A stretch of DNA of 64,000 bases from Rubrivivax sp. (GTDB lineage: Bacteria; Pseudomonadota; Gammaproteobacteria; Burkholderiales; Burkholderiaceae_C). Below the pieces are notes generated by a model, which ran no database searches, was not told the origin of the DNA, and worked only from the letters and a program-made list of their open reading frames with translations. The stretch lies in NCBI GenBank assembly GCA_016789865.1, contig JAEUPC010000216.1:24593-88592 (forward strand), given 5' to 3'. The translations under genes and the position numbers were made by a program. Below, one piece after another: positions 57,030 through 64,000 of the stretch (its first letter is position 1; each line of letters opens with the position of its first letter).

Positions 57030-57626
57030 CTAGAAGCGCGTGTTCGACACGCAGTCCCACCCGAAGGTCACCGGCGTGCCGGCCACGCCGCGCGCGTCGA
57101 TGGGCACGTAGGTGAACTGGAACTGGCGCGCCTTCAGGCTGATCTTCTCGGTGAGCGTGCCGTCGCCGGGCGGGTCGATCTGCTCGACGGCATCGACGAC
57201 CACGCCGCGCAGGCGCACGATGTAGTAGTCGAGCGACTGAGGGCCGCTGCGCTGGAAGGTGATGACCCCCTCGGCAATGTGGCGCCCGGTGGTCACGTGC
57301 ATGATCAGGTCGGGTGTCGCGTTGTCGATGTTCTTCAGCAGCGTGACGTCGCCGCAGCGCACGCGGCCGCTGCTGCCCCCGCCGCTGCCGAGGCCGAAGT
57401 TGACGGTGTTGCGGAACGACTGCGCATACGACGTGACCTCGATCTCGTCGCGGTGGTTGCGGTCGGTGGCGGTGCCGCGGATGCCGTCGAGCTTGAGGAA
57501 GATCTGGTCGGCGGCCGCGGCGCCGAAGGTCGTGGCTGCCGCCGCAGCGGCGGCGATCAGGGGCACAAGGCGGCGCAGCGCGGCGGCGGCGGCCCGTGGC
57601 GGGCGAACGGCGGAAGTGCTGGGCAT
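57030..57626 (-). CDS. exported Hcp-like protein
   Basis: A 198-residue protein of the Hcp (type VI secretion tube) superfamily: after the signal, ADQIFLKLDGIRGTATDRNHRDEIEVTSYAQSF is the characteristic Hcp opening, followed by further strands (GRVRCGDVTLLKNIDNATPDLIMHV). Unlike true Hcp it carries a clear Sec-type signal peptide (LRRLVPLIAAAAAAATTFGAAA) and no other T6SS gene is in the window. GAGGAG precedes the ATG. Probably an exported Hcp-fold protein with an independent role. Confidence 0.85.
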   Translation of the reverse strand: MPSTSAVRPPRAAAAALRRLVPLIAAAAAAATTFGAAAADQIFLKLDGIRGTATDRNHRDEIEVTSYAQSFRNTVNFGLGSGGGSSGRVRCGDVTLLKNIDNATPDLIMHVTTGRHIAEGVITFQRSGPQSLDYYIVRLRGVVVDAVEQIDPPGDGTLTEKISLKARQFQFTYVPIDARGVAGTPVTFGWDCVSNTRF

Positions 57627-57847
57627 GGCGGGCTCCTCGGTGGCTGGGGGTCGATGAAACGCACATCCAGGATAGGCCGCCCACGGCTGGCGCGCATCGG
57701 CACCGGGGTGAAAGGCGTCCCCGCGGCGAAGGACGCGCCGGCCGCGGCCGTGCTCGCCACCGCCGCGGGCGTGAAATGGTCCGCGGCGCGGTGTGCACAC
57801 CATCGCAGGCCGCATCACGCCGGCCACGCCCCAGGCCGCACCGCCGT

Positions 57848-57860
57848 CCCGATAATCGGG
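57848..57860. promoter_or_regulatory. palindrome with -10-like GATAAT just before a start codon
   Basis: CCCGATAATCGGG is a 13-base palindrome (CCCGAT-A-ATCGGG) ending two bases before the ATG at 57863. GATAAT (57851-57856) has -10 character with six bases to the ATG, so the site could be both a leaderless promoter and an operator. The remainder of the 236-base spacer from 57627 shows no other clear element. Confidence 0.35.
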
Positions 57861-57862
57861 CC

Positions 57863-58084
57863 ATGACAGTCTTCTACTGGGTGATGGCGGTGCTCATCGT
57901 GGGCACGTTCGTGCCCTCGGCGTTCTTCCTGGTGCTCTACGCGGTCACCGGCGAAGACGGCTGCTTGCGGCGCGCCCGCGGCCTGTTCACGATGAGCCGG
58001 CTGTTCACGATGCTGGGGCTGAACATCCTCATCTGGGGCCACGTCGTCGTGGGGCTGTGGCGCATCTGGTTCCCGGGCCGCTGA
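57863..58084 (+). CDS. small membrane protein
   Basis: A 73-residue protein with two hydrophobic helices (FYWVMAVLIVGTFVPSAFFLVLYAV and LFTMLGLNILIWGHVVVGLW) separated by a basic loop (CLRRARG). Not recognised. The compact size and intact frame in a GC-rich region support a real gene. Confidence 0.7.
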   Translation: MTVFYWVMAVLIVGTFVPSAFFLVLYAVTGEDGCLRRARGLFTMSRLFTMLGLNILIWGHVVVGLWRIWFPGR

Positions 58085-58136
58085 GCGGCAGCGGCCATCT
58101 CGCGCGGCGCCGGGCCAAGCCGGCGCGAACCCACGG

Positions 58137-58697
58137 TCAGCCGTGCAGCCGGCTGCTGCGCGGCACCGAGGCCAGCAGGAAGTCCATCTGGTCGACCAGG
58201 ATGCGCCGGCCGCGCAGGATCATGTCTTCGTGCAGGCTGGGCACGTAGGGCAGGTACAGCAGGCTCATGCGCGCCTCCTCGGGCAGCCGGTTGCCCTTGG
58301 CGCCGTTGCACGAGCGGCATGCCGTGATGCAGTTCATCCAGCTGTCGCTGCCGCCGCGCGACACCGGCGTGATGTGCTCGCGCGTGAGTTCGTCGAAGTG
58401 AAAGCGCCCGCCGCAATAGGCGCAGACCTGACGGTCGCGCGCGAACAGCTTCGGGTTGGTCAGCGCCGGGGAAATGCGCCACGCGCGGCTGGGCACGGCA
58501 CCGCGAACCGCAATGATGGGGTGCAGCTCGATCCGGCTCTGGCGCCCGGTGGCGCGCTGGATGCCCCCGCGCAGCACGAAGAAGGCTTCGCCCAGCGTCC
58601 AGGCGACGCCGTCGCTGGCGTACAGCACGGCCGCCTCCTTGGGCGTGACCCAGGCCTGTGGTCGGCCCGACACATCGAGCTGAAGCACTTCCATCAT
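58137..58697 (-). CDS. HNH endonuclease
   Basis: A 186-residue protein with a C-terminal HNH domain: zinc ligands CAYCGG and CRSCN, and the HNH core LTREHITPVSRGGSDSWMNCITACRSCN. The N-terminal 90 residues are typical of the bacterial HNH proteins with a VLYASDG...W segment, of unknown cellular role. Stands alone, divergent from the protease gene. Confidence 0.92.
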   Translation of the reverse strand: MMEVLQLDVSGRPQAWVTPKEAAVLYASDGVAWTLGEAFFVLRGGIQRATGRQSRIELHPIIAVRGAVPSRAWRISPALTNPKLFARDRQVCAYCGGRFHFDELTREHITPVSRGGSDSWMNCITACRSCNGAKGNRLPEEARMSLLYLPYVPSLHEDMILRGRRILVDQMDFLLASVPRSSRLHG

Positions 58698-58704
58698 TTT
58701 GACG

Positions 58705-58719
58705 GGGAACCTCGTTCCC
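58705..58719. promoter_or_regulatory. inverted repeat in the HNH leader
   Basis: GGGAAC-CTC-GTTCCC, six-base arms, eight to 22 bases before the HNH start codon. Could be an operator or an mRNA hairpin over the ribosome entry site. Confidence 0.4.
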
Positions 58720-58807
58720 GCCCTCGGAGCATAACAAGAAGCCGATGCATGCCGCGCTCACGGCGCCCGTGGCACCGGAGGCACCGGCAGCCGCGATGAC
58801 CATCGGC

Positions 58808-58813
58808 CACAAT
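58808..58813 (+). promoter_or_regulatory. possible -10 element of the protease gene, leaderless type
   Basis: CACAAT five bases before the ATG at 58819; no obvious -35. Confidence 0.25.
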
Positions 58814-58818
58814 GGCCC

Positions 58819-60375
58819 ATGATCGGTGTACGTGTGCGGCGCCCGGCTCCGCGGCAGTGGCGCGACGTGGTGCGAAGGCTTGGCGCCATGCTGCTGGGAC
58901 CGTCCGCTGTCCTGGCCGTGGTGGGTGCGCTGGGCGCCCTCGAGGTCGTGCATGCGGCCGGCCCCGCCGGCCCATCCATCCCCGGCGCACCGGCGCAGGC
59001 ACGGCCGGTGCAGCCCACGGCCGCCCCGGCTCCGCCGGGCAGCCCCAACGCGCACACGCGCACAGCCCCCGCGGCCCCGGCGGCGGCTTCGGCATCGACC
59101 CCGGCGGCCTCGTCATCGGCGCCGGCAGCGGCCCCCGACGCCAGCCAGCGCGCCTTCGCCAGCGCGCGCGAGCGGCTGCTGCAGGTGCGCACGCTCCTTC
59201 GCGGGCAGGACAGCCAGGCCTCCGTGGGCTCGGGCTTCCTCGTCACGCCCGAAGGCCACCTCATCACCAACTACCACGTGGTCAGCCAGTACGCGCTGAA
59301 GCCCGCGCAGTACCGGCTCGTCTACGCCACCGCCGATGGGCGCCAGGGCGCGCTGCAGTTGCTGGACATCGACGTCATCCACGACCTCGCGCTGCTGAAG
59401 GTGGCCGACGCGGCCACTGTGGCCGGCCGCGGCGTGCTGCCGTTCAGGCCCGAGGCCGAGCCGTTGCAACGCGGCGAGCGCATCCACGCGCTGGGCAACC
59501 CGCTGGACGTGGGCTTTGCGGTGATGAGCGGCGCCTACAACGGGCTCGTCGAGCGCAGCTACCTGCCGGTGATCTTCTTCGGCGGTTCGTTGTCCGGCGG
59601 CATGAGCGGCGGGCCCACGCTGGACGAACGCGGCCGCGTCATCGGCATCAACGTGGCCGCGCGGCGCGACGGCGAGCAGGTCAGCTTCCTCGTGCCCGCG
59701 CACTTCGCCGAGCAGCTGCTGGCACGCGGTGCCAAGGCCGCGCCCATCACCGAAGCCGTCTACCCGCGCCTCGTGCAGCAGCTGACGAAGCACCAGGAAG
59801 GGCTGACGCAGGCCTTCCTCGCGCAGCCGTGGCGCGCCTCGGGCCATGCGCACTACGCCATTCCGGTGCCACGCGAGACCTTCATGCGCTGCTGGGGCCG
59901 CAGCAACCCGCCTGATGCGCGCGGGCTGCTCTTCGAGCGCAGCGACTGCCAGATGGACAGCCGCATCTTCATCGGCGGCAACCAGCTGCTGGGCCACCTC
60001 GTTGTGCGGCACGAGGCCTACGACGGCCGGCGCATCGGGACCTTGCGCTTCCTCGATCGCTACGCCAAGAGTTTTCGCAACGAACCCTTCGGCGGCGCGA
60101 CGCGGCTGCAAAGCGCCTCGCAGTGCCAGGAAGACACGGTGCAGGGCCAGGGCGTGCCGCTGCGCGCGGTGATGTGCCTGCGCGCACACAAGAAGCTGCC
60201 CGGGCTGTACGACCTGTCGCTGCTGGTGGCCACGTTGGACGGCAGCGCGCAGGGCGTGCAGGGCCGCTTCGACGCCTACGGCTTCTCGTTTGCCAACGCA
60301 CAGAAACTGGCCGCCCACTACCTGGGCGGCTTCGGCGTGCTGCCGGCCCCCAGCGGCCGCAAGGGGGCACCATGA
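58819..60375 (+). CDS. trypsin-like serine protease, exported or anchored
   Basis: A 518-residue protein: N-terminal hydrophobic helix (MLLGPSAVLAVVGALGALEVVHA), an Ala/Pro-rich linker to about residue 105, and a chymotrypsin-fold domain with H153 (TNYHVV), D192 (IHDLALLKV) and S263 (GGMSGGPTLD). No PDZ domain. A further C-terminal domain of about 200 residues with four cysteines is not recognised. The stop overlaps the FHA gene start (ATGA), so the two products probably work together at the membrane. Confidence 0.9.
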   Translation: MIGVRVRRPAPRQWRDVVRRLGAMLLGPSAVLAVVGALGALEVVHAAGPAGPSIPGAPAQARPVQPTAAPAPPGSPNAHTRTAPAAPAAASASTPAASSSAPAAAPDASQRAFASARERLLQVRTLLRGQDSQASVGSGFLVTPEGHLITNYHVVSQYALKPAQYRLVYATADGRQGALQLLDIDVIHDLALLKVADAATVAGRGVLPFRPEAEPLQRGERIHALGNPLDVGFAVMSGAYNGLVERSYLPVIFFGGSLSGGMSGGPTLDERGRVIGINVAARRDGEQVSFLVPAHFAEQLLARGAKAAPITEAVYPRLVQQLTKHQEGLTQAFLAQPWRASGHAHYAIPVPRETFMRCWGRSNPPDARGLLFERSDCQMDSRIFIGGNQLLGHLVVRHEAYDGRRIGTLRFLDRYAKSFRNEPFGGATRLQSASQCQEDTVQGQGVPLRAVMCLRAHKKLPGLYDLSLLVATLDGSAQGVQGRFDAYGFSFANAQKLAAHYLGGFGVLPAPSGRKGAP

Positions 60376-61553
60376 ACGGCCCGCAGCAGGCCGGTGAGCC
60401 GCCGCCGGGTGGCGCCGCCGAGGGGCCGGTCGCGCCCGCCGCGCCCGAGGCGGCCTTGCAGGAGCCGGTTGACCCCGCAGCGCCCGACGCCATTGCCGAA
60501 GTGGCGATGCAAGGCCCGCTGGCGCTGGCCGAGCTTCTCGATCGCGACGGCCGCGTGAGGCTGGCGGTGCCCGTGGCCGCCTGGCCGCTGCGCATCGGCC
60601 GCGCCATCGACAACGAGGTGGTCATCGACGACCCGCATGTCGCGCCCCACCACGCGGTGGTCGAGCAAGCCGCCGACGGCGCAGCGCAGTTGCGCGTGCT
60701 GCCGGGCCGCAACGGGGTGCGTTGCGGCCGTCGTCAGCTGCCCGCCGGCAGTGCCGCGGTGCCGCTGAGCGCGCTGGCGCCGCCGCCCGCCGCCGGCCCG
60801 GCGAGCGGCTCTTCCACGACCGCCGGCCCGATCGAACTCACGCTCGGCCACACGCGCCTGCGCCTGCGGCTCGCCGGCGAGGCCCTGGAGCCCGAGCGCG
60901 CGCTGCACGACGCGGGCTTCGGCCACCTGCGCACGCTTGGGCTGGCGCTGCTGCTGTGGCTGTGGATCCTCGCCGAACAGGCCATCACGCTGGACCCCGG
61001 CAGCAAGGCCGCCGACTGGATCTCGCCGCTGCTGGCCGTGCCGGCCGCGCTGGCCGGCTGGTGCCTCGTGTGGGGCCTGGCCTCCAAGCTGTTCCAGCAC
61101 CGCTTCGAGTTCTGGACTCATCTGGCCGTGGTGGTGCCGGGGCTGCTGGGGCTGGAGCTCGCCACCTTCGTGCTGCAGTGGGCCTCGGCGTTGAGCGGCT
61201 GGCCCGGGTTCGCGCGCCTGGTCACCGGCGTCAACTCGGCCATCGCGCTGTTCACGTTGTGGGGCCATGCGCGCCTGGTGCTGCCGCACCACCGGCGCGC
61301 GCTGGGCTGGGCCGCAGGCGCTGCGTACGTCGCCGGCGCGGCCATCCTGCTGGGCCTGAACCAGCAGCGCAGCGAACGCTGGTTCGCCGAGCTGTACTCG
61401 CATGTGCTACCACCGCCCGCGCTGATGTGGCACACGCCCGCGCCTCGCGAGGCCTTCGTCGAACGCGCCGAGCAGCTCAAGCCGGCGCTGGACAAGAGCA
61501 CCGCCGAAGCCGCCGCCGAGCAGAAGGACCGCGGCGACGACGAGGAGGACTGA
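60372..61553 (+). CDS. FHA-domain membrane protein
   Basis: A 393-residue protein. An FHA phosphopeptide-binding domain at about 65-175 shows IGRAIDNEVVIDDPHVAPHHAVVE (the core G-R, V-I-D and H-A motifs); four or five membrane helices follow (LGLALLLWLWILAEQAI; LLAVPAALAGWCLVWGLA; LAVVVPGLLGLELATFVLQWA; AAGAAYVAGAAILLGL). The C-terminal tail is charged. Translationally coupled to the protease. No Ser/Thr kinase gene is in the window. Confidence 0.88.
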   Translation: MNGPQQAGEPPPGGAAEGPVAPAAPEAALQEPVDPAAPDAIAEVAMQGPLALAELLDRDGRVRLAVPVAAWPLRIGRAIDNEVVIDDPHVAPHHAVVEQAADGAAQLRVLPGRNGVRCGRRQLPAGSAAVPLSALAPPPAAGPASGSSTTAGPIELTLGHTRLRLRLAGEALEPERALHDAGFGHLRTLGLALLLWLWILAEQAITLDPGSKAADWISPLLAVPAALAGWCLVWGLASKLFQHRFEFWTHLAVVVPGLLGLELATFVLQWASALSGWPGFARLVTGVNSAIALFTLWGHARLVLPHHRRALGWAAGAAYVAGAAILLGLNQQRSERWFAELYSHVLPPPALMWHTPAPREAFVERAEQLKPALDKSTAEAAAEQKDRGDDEED

Positions 61554-61692
61554 GGGCCCCGCTCGGGCCGGTTGGAACTGGCTCCAGCAGCGCTGCCGCG
61601 GGCTTGTTCTGCCGCTCGGGCGCTAGACCGGCGCCCCTAGAAAACCTGGGCTTGTTTCACGCCCGGTCGCTGCGGCGCCGGCCAAAATAGCA

Positions 61693-61706
61693 CGATCGTT
61701 CGATCG
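61693..61706. promoter_or_regulatory. putative TetR operator
   Basis: CGATCG-TT-CGATCG, a 6-2-6 inverted repeat, 44 bases before the ATG of the TetR gene. Flanking GCA and TGC extend the symmetry imperfectly. Probably an autoregulatory site. Confidence 0.5.
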
Positions 61707-61738
61707 CCGTGCCGCTGTGGTTCGGCGAGTCCCGTGCC

Positions 61739-61744
61739 GATAAC
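61739..61744 (+). promoter_or_regulatory. possible -10 element of the TetR gene, leaderless type
   Basis: GATAAC six bases before the ATG at 61751, same layout as the other candidates; weak. Confidence 0.25.
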
Positions 61745-61750
61745 CCACCG

Positions 61751-62638
61751 ATGAGCCCACCAGCGCCCGCGGGGCCCCCGGCCCCCGCGCCTTCACGCCC
61801 GCCTCCCAAGGGGCCGCCGAACGGCCCACCGAAAGGCCAGCCGAAGGGCCAGCACACCCGCGCCGTGATCCTCGACGCGGCGCTGGCGCTCGCCTCGCAG
61901 ATGGGCCTGGAGGGGCTGTCCATCGGCGCGCTGGCCGAGGTCACCAAGATGAGCAAGAGCGGCGTTTTCGCGCACTTCGGCTCGCGCGAAGAGCTGCAGA
62001 TCGCCGTCATCCGCGAGTACCACGCGCGCTTCGAGGACGAGGTGTTCTTCCCCGCCATCGGCCAGCCGCGCGGCCTGCCGCGCTTGCGTGCGCTGTTCGA
62101 GCACTGGGTGCGGCGCGTGTCGGTCGAACTGGAGGCCGGCTGCATCTACATCAGCGGCGCCGTGGAGTTCGACGACCGCCCGGGCCCCGTGCGCGACGCG
62201 CTGGCCGACATGGTGCGCGCCTGGCACGCCGCCCTCGCGCGCGCGATCCTCGGCGCGGTGGAGGCCGGCCACCTGCGCGAGGACACGGACGCGGCGCAGA
62301 TGCTGTTCGAGCTGCACGGCCTGGTGCTCGCGCTGCACCACGACTGGCGCTTCCTGCGCAACCCCGGCGTGCTCGACCGCGCGCGCACCGGCTTCGAGCG
62401 GGTGGTGGCGTTCTATGCGCCACCCGCCGCCGCGAAGACGCGCCACGCGTCGAGCAACCGCCTCGGGCCGATCGCCGCCGACGTGCCGGACTCGCCTGTC
62501 ACGCCTGTCACGCCTATCACGCCTATCACGCCTGCCGCGCCTGTCGCCCCCACGGGCGCCGGCGTCTGCGCCCGCCCCACCACCGCGGCCCGCAAGCCCG
62601 CCCGCACCCCGCGCGCGGCCGCCGGCGCGCGCCGCTGA
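61751..62638 (+). CDS. TetR/AcrR-family regulator
   Basis: A 295-residue repressor. A Pro-rich N-terminal extension (about 35 residues) precedes the TetR helix-turn-helix (TRAVILDAALALASQMGLEGLSIGALAEVTKMSKSGVFAHFGSREEL). The ligand-binding domain follows, and the tail carries a VTP/ITP repeat (DNA repeat near 62497-62540) and basic residues. A GTG at 61709 would add 14 residues. Directly upstream of an acyl-CoA dehydrogenase gene, so it likely responds to acyl-CoA. Confidence 0.9.
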   Translation: MSPPAPAGPPAPAPSRPPPKGPPNGPPKGQPKGQHTRAVILDAALALASQMGLEGLSIGALAEVTKMSKSGVFAHFGSREELQIAVIREYHARFEDEVFFPAIGQPRGLPRLRALFEHWVRRVSVELEAGCIYISGAVEFDDRPGPVRDALADMVRAWHAALARAILGAVEAGHLREDTDAAQMLFELHGLVLALHHDWRFLRNPGVLDRARTGFERVVAFYAPPAAAKTRHASSNRLGPIAADVPDSPVTPVTPITPITPAAPVAPTGAGVCARPTTAARKPARTPRAAAGARR

Positions 62639-62678
62639 GTTCCTCGCCAGCCCGCCCATTCGACAGGGAGAACCACCA

Positions 62679-64000
62679 TGCCCCAGTACACCCCGCCGCT
62701 GCGCGACATGCAGTTCGTGATGCACGAAGTGCTCGGCGTCGTCGACGAGCTGAAGCTGTGCCCGCGCCACGCCGAGATCGACGCCGACACCATCAACGCC
62801 GTGCTGGAAGAAGGCGGCAAGTTCGCCGCCGAGGTGCTGGCGCCGCTGAACCTGCCCGGCGACCAGGAAGGCTGCACGCACGACAAGGCCACCCGCGCCG
62901 TGCGCACGCCCAAGGGCTTCAAGGAAGCCTATGCGCAGTACGTCGAAGGCGGCTGGCCGGCGCTCAGCGTTGACCCCGAGTTCGGCGGACAAGGCCTGCC
63001 GATCGTCGTGAACCAGTGCTTCTACGAGATGATGAACTCGGCCAACCAGGCCTGGACGATGTACCCGGGCCTGTCGCACGGCGCGCTGGAGTGCCTGCAC
63101 GCCCACGGCACCGATGAGCAGAAGAAGACCTATCTGCCCAAGCTCACCAGCGGCGTGTGGACCGGCACCATGTGCCTGACAGAGCCGCACTGCGGCACCG
63201 ACCTCGGCCTGCTGCGCACGAAGGCCGAACCGCAGCCTGATGGCAGCTACAAGCTCACCGGCCAGAAGATCTTCATCAGCGCCGGCGAGCACGACATGGC
63301 CGAGAACATCGTGCACCTGGTGCTGGCGCGCCTGCCCGAGGCGCCGGCCGGCAGCAAGGGCATCAGCCTGTTCGTGGTGCCGAAGTTCAAGGTCAAGGCC
63401 GACGGCAAGAACACCGAGCTGGGCGAGCGCAACCCGATCTTCTGCACCGCCATCGAAGAGAAGATGGGCATCCACGGCAACGCCACCTGCCAGATCGACC
63501 TCGAAGGCGCCACGGGCACCCTCGTGGGCGAGCCGCACAAGGGGCTGGCGGCGATGTTCGTGATGATGAACGCGGCGCGCCTGGGCGTGGGCAACCAGAG
63601 CCTGGGCCTCACCGAAGTGGCCTACCAGAACGCCGTGGCCTACGCGAAAGACCGCATCCAGATGCGGTCGCTCAGCGGCCCGAAGGCCAAGGACAAGCCG
63701 GCCGACCCGATCATCGTGCACCCCGACGTGCGCAAGATGCTGCTCACCGCGCGCGCCTATGCCGAAGGCGGCCGCGCGCTGGCGATCTACTGCGCCTTGC
63801 TCATCGACAAGATGATCTCCACCGACGACGAGGACGAGCGCAAGGAGGCCGCCGACCTCACCGCGCTGCTCACGCCCATCGTCAAGGCCTTCATCACCGA
63901 CAACGGCTGGATCGCCACCAGCCACTGCATGCAGGTGTTCGGCGGCCACGGCTACATCGCCGGCGCCGGCATGGAGCAGTTCGTGCGCGACGCGCGCATC
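62679..64000 (+). CDS. acyl-CoA dehydrogenase, partial
   Basis: FAD-dependent acyl-CoA dehydrogenase; 440 residues are visible before the right edge. Conserved parts: TMCLTEPHCGTDLG (flavin/substrate region), KLTGQKIFISAGEHDM, AARLGVGNQSLGL and QVFGGHGYI. The N-terminal MPQYTPPLRDMQFVMHEVL is that of the large (about 600-residue) subfamily that includes DmdC/3-methylmercaptopropionyl-CoA dehydrogenase-type enzymes; the exact substrate is not predictable. GGGAG precedes the ATG by about nine bases. Confidence 0.94.

Noticed and set aside
57030-57626. A type VI secretion locus
   Set aside because: Only one Hcp-like protein, with a signal peptide; no sheath, VgrG or baseplate genes nearby.

Overview
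The window is strongly GC-rich DNA from a betaproteobacterium, most likely Burkholderiales of the Rubrivivax/Leptothrix/Ideonella type. This is inferred from protein sequence style and from the housekeeping order lolB-ispE, mutM, mutY, rapZ-recN, nadK, hrcA; no database search was run. No insertion sequence, integrase, prophage or CRISPR array was seen.

Left part (1-17.7 kb), mostly housekeeping: ispE (cut by the window edge), lolB and a large TPR protein leftward; mutM, a dynamin-like GTPase and mutY rightward; a leftward overlapping block recN-rapZ-LON-domain protein; nadK and hrcA divergent; an XdhC-family protein; a chemoreceptor; a CAU tRNA; then a perfect LexA box in front of a 28-codon ORF, a small conserved-looking ORF and a DUF72 protein.

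Centre (17.7-46.4 kb): a large locus for extracellular or outer-membrane electron transfer. Leftward lie a pentaheme cytochrome with ccmF-ccmG-ccmH, and a diheme/triheme/NHL-lipoprotein operon. Rightward lie a monoheme cytochrome, an NHL lipoprotein, a tetraheme cytochrome resembling OmcE-type filament cytochromes, a parvulin-type prolyl isomerase, an outer-membrane beta-barrel, four proteins with c7-like triheme modules, two helical periplasmic proteins, two propeller lipoproteins, an 11-heme cytochrome, a ResB/CcsA pair, a TPR protein, CcmI and a DUF3365 heme protein. With the monoheme cytochrome at 50720, twelve proteins carry 41 CXXCH motifs. The tetraheme and pentaheme proteins have exactly as many extra histidines as hemes (4+4 and 5+5), as expected if every heme is bis-histidine ligated.

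Regulatory part (46.5-56.4 kb): a membrane histidine kinase with a degenerate ATPase domain, a sigma54-activating response regulator, a Sel1 protein, a monoheme cytochrome, two secreted regulator-type beta-propellers, and a large cytosolic hybrid kinase. Several -24/-12 (sigma54) promoter-like elements lie in front of the locus operons, including a divergent back-to-back pair between the two main arms and one in front of the kinase/regulator genes. A palindrome TTCCCG-N4-CGGGAA sits near two of them. Together this suggests a self-regulated sigma54-dependent electron-transfer regulon.

Right part (56.5-64 kb): accessory and ordinary genes: small secreted protein, exported Hcp-like protein, small membrane protein, HNH endonuclease, trypsin-like protease plus FHA membrane protein, a TetR regulator and the start of an acyl-CoA dehydrogenase gene.
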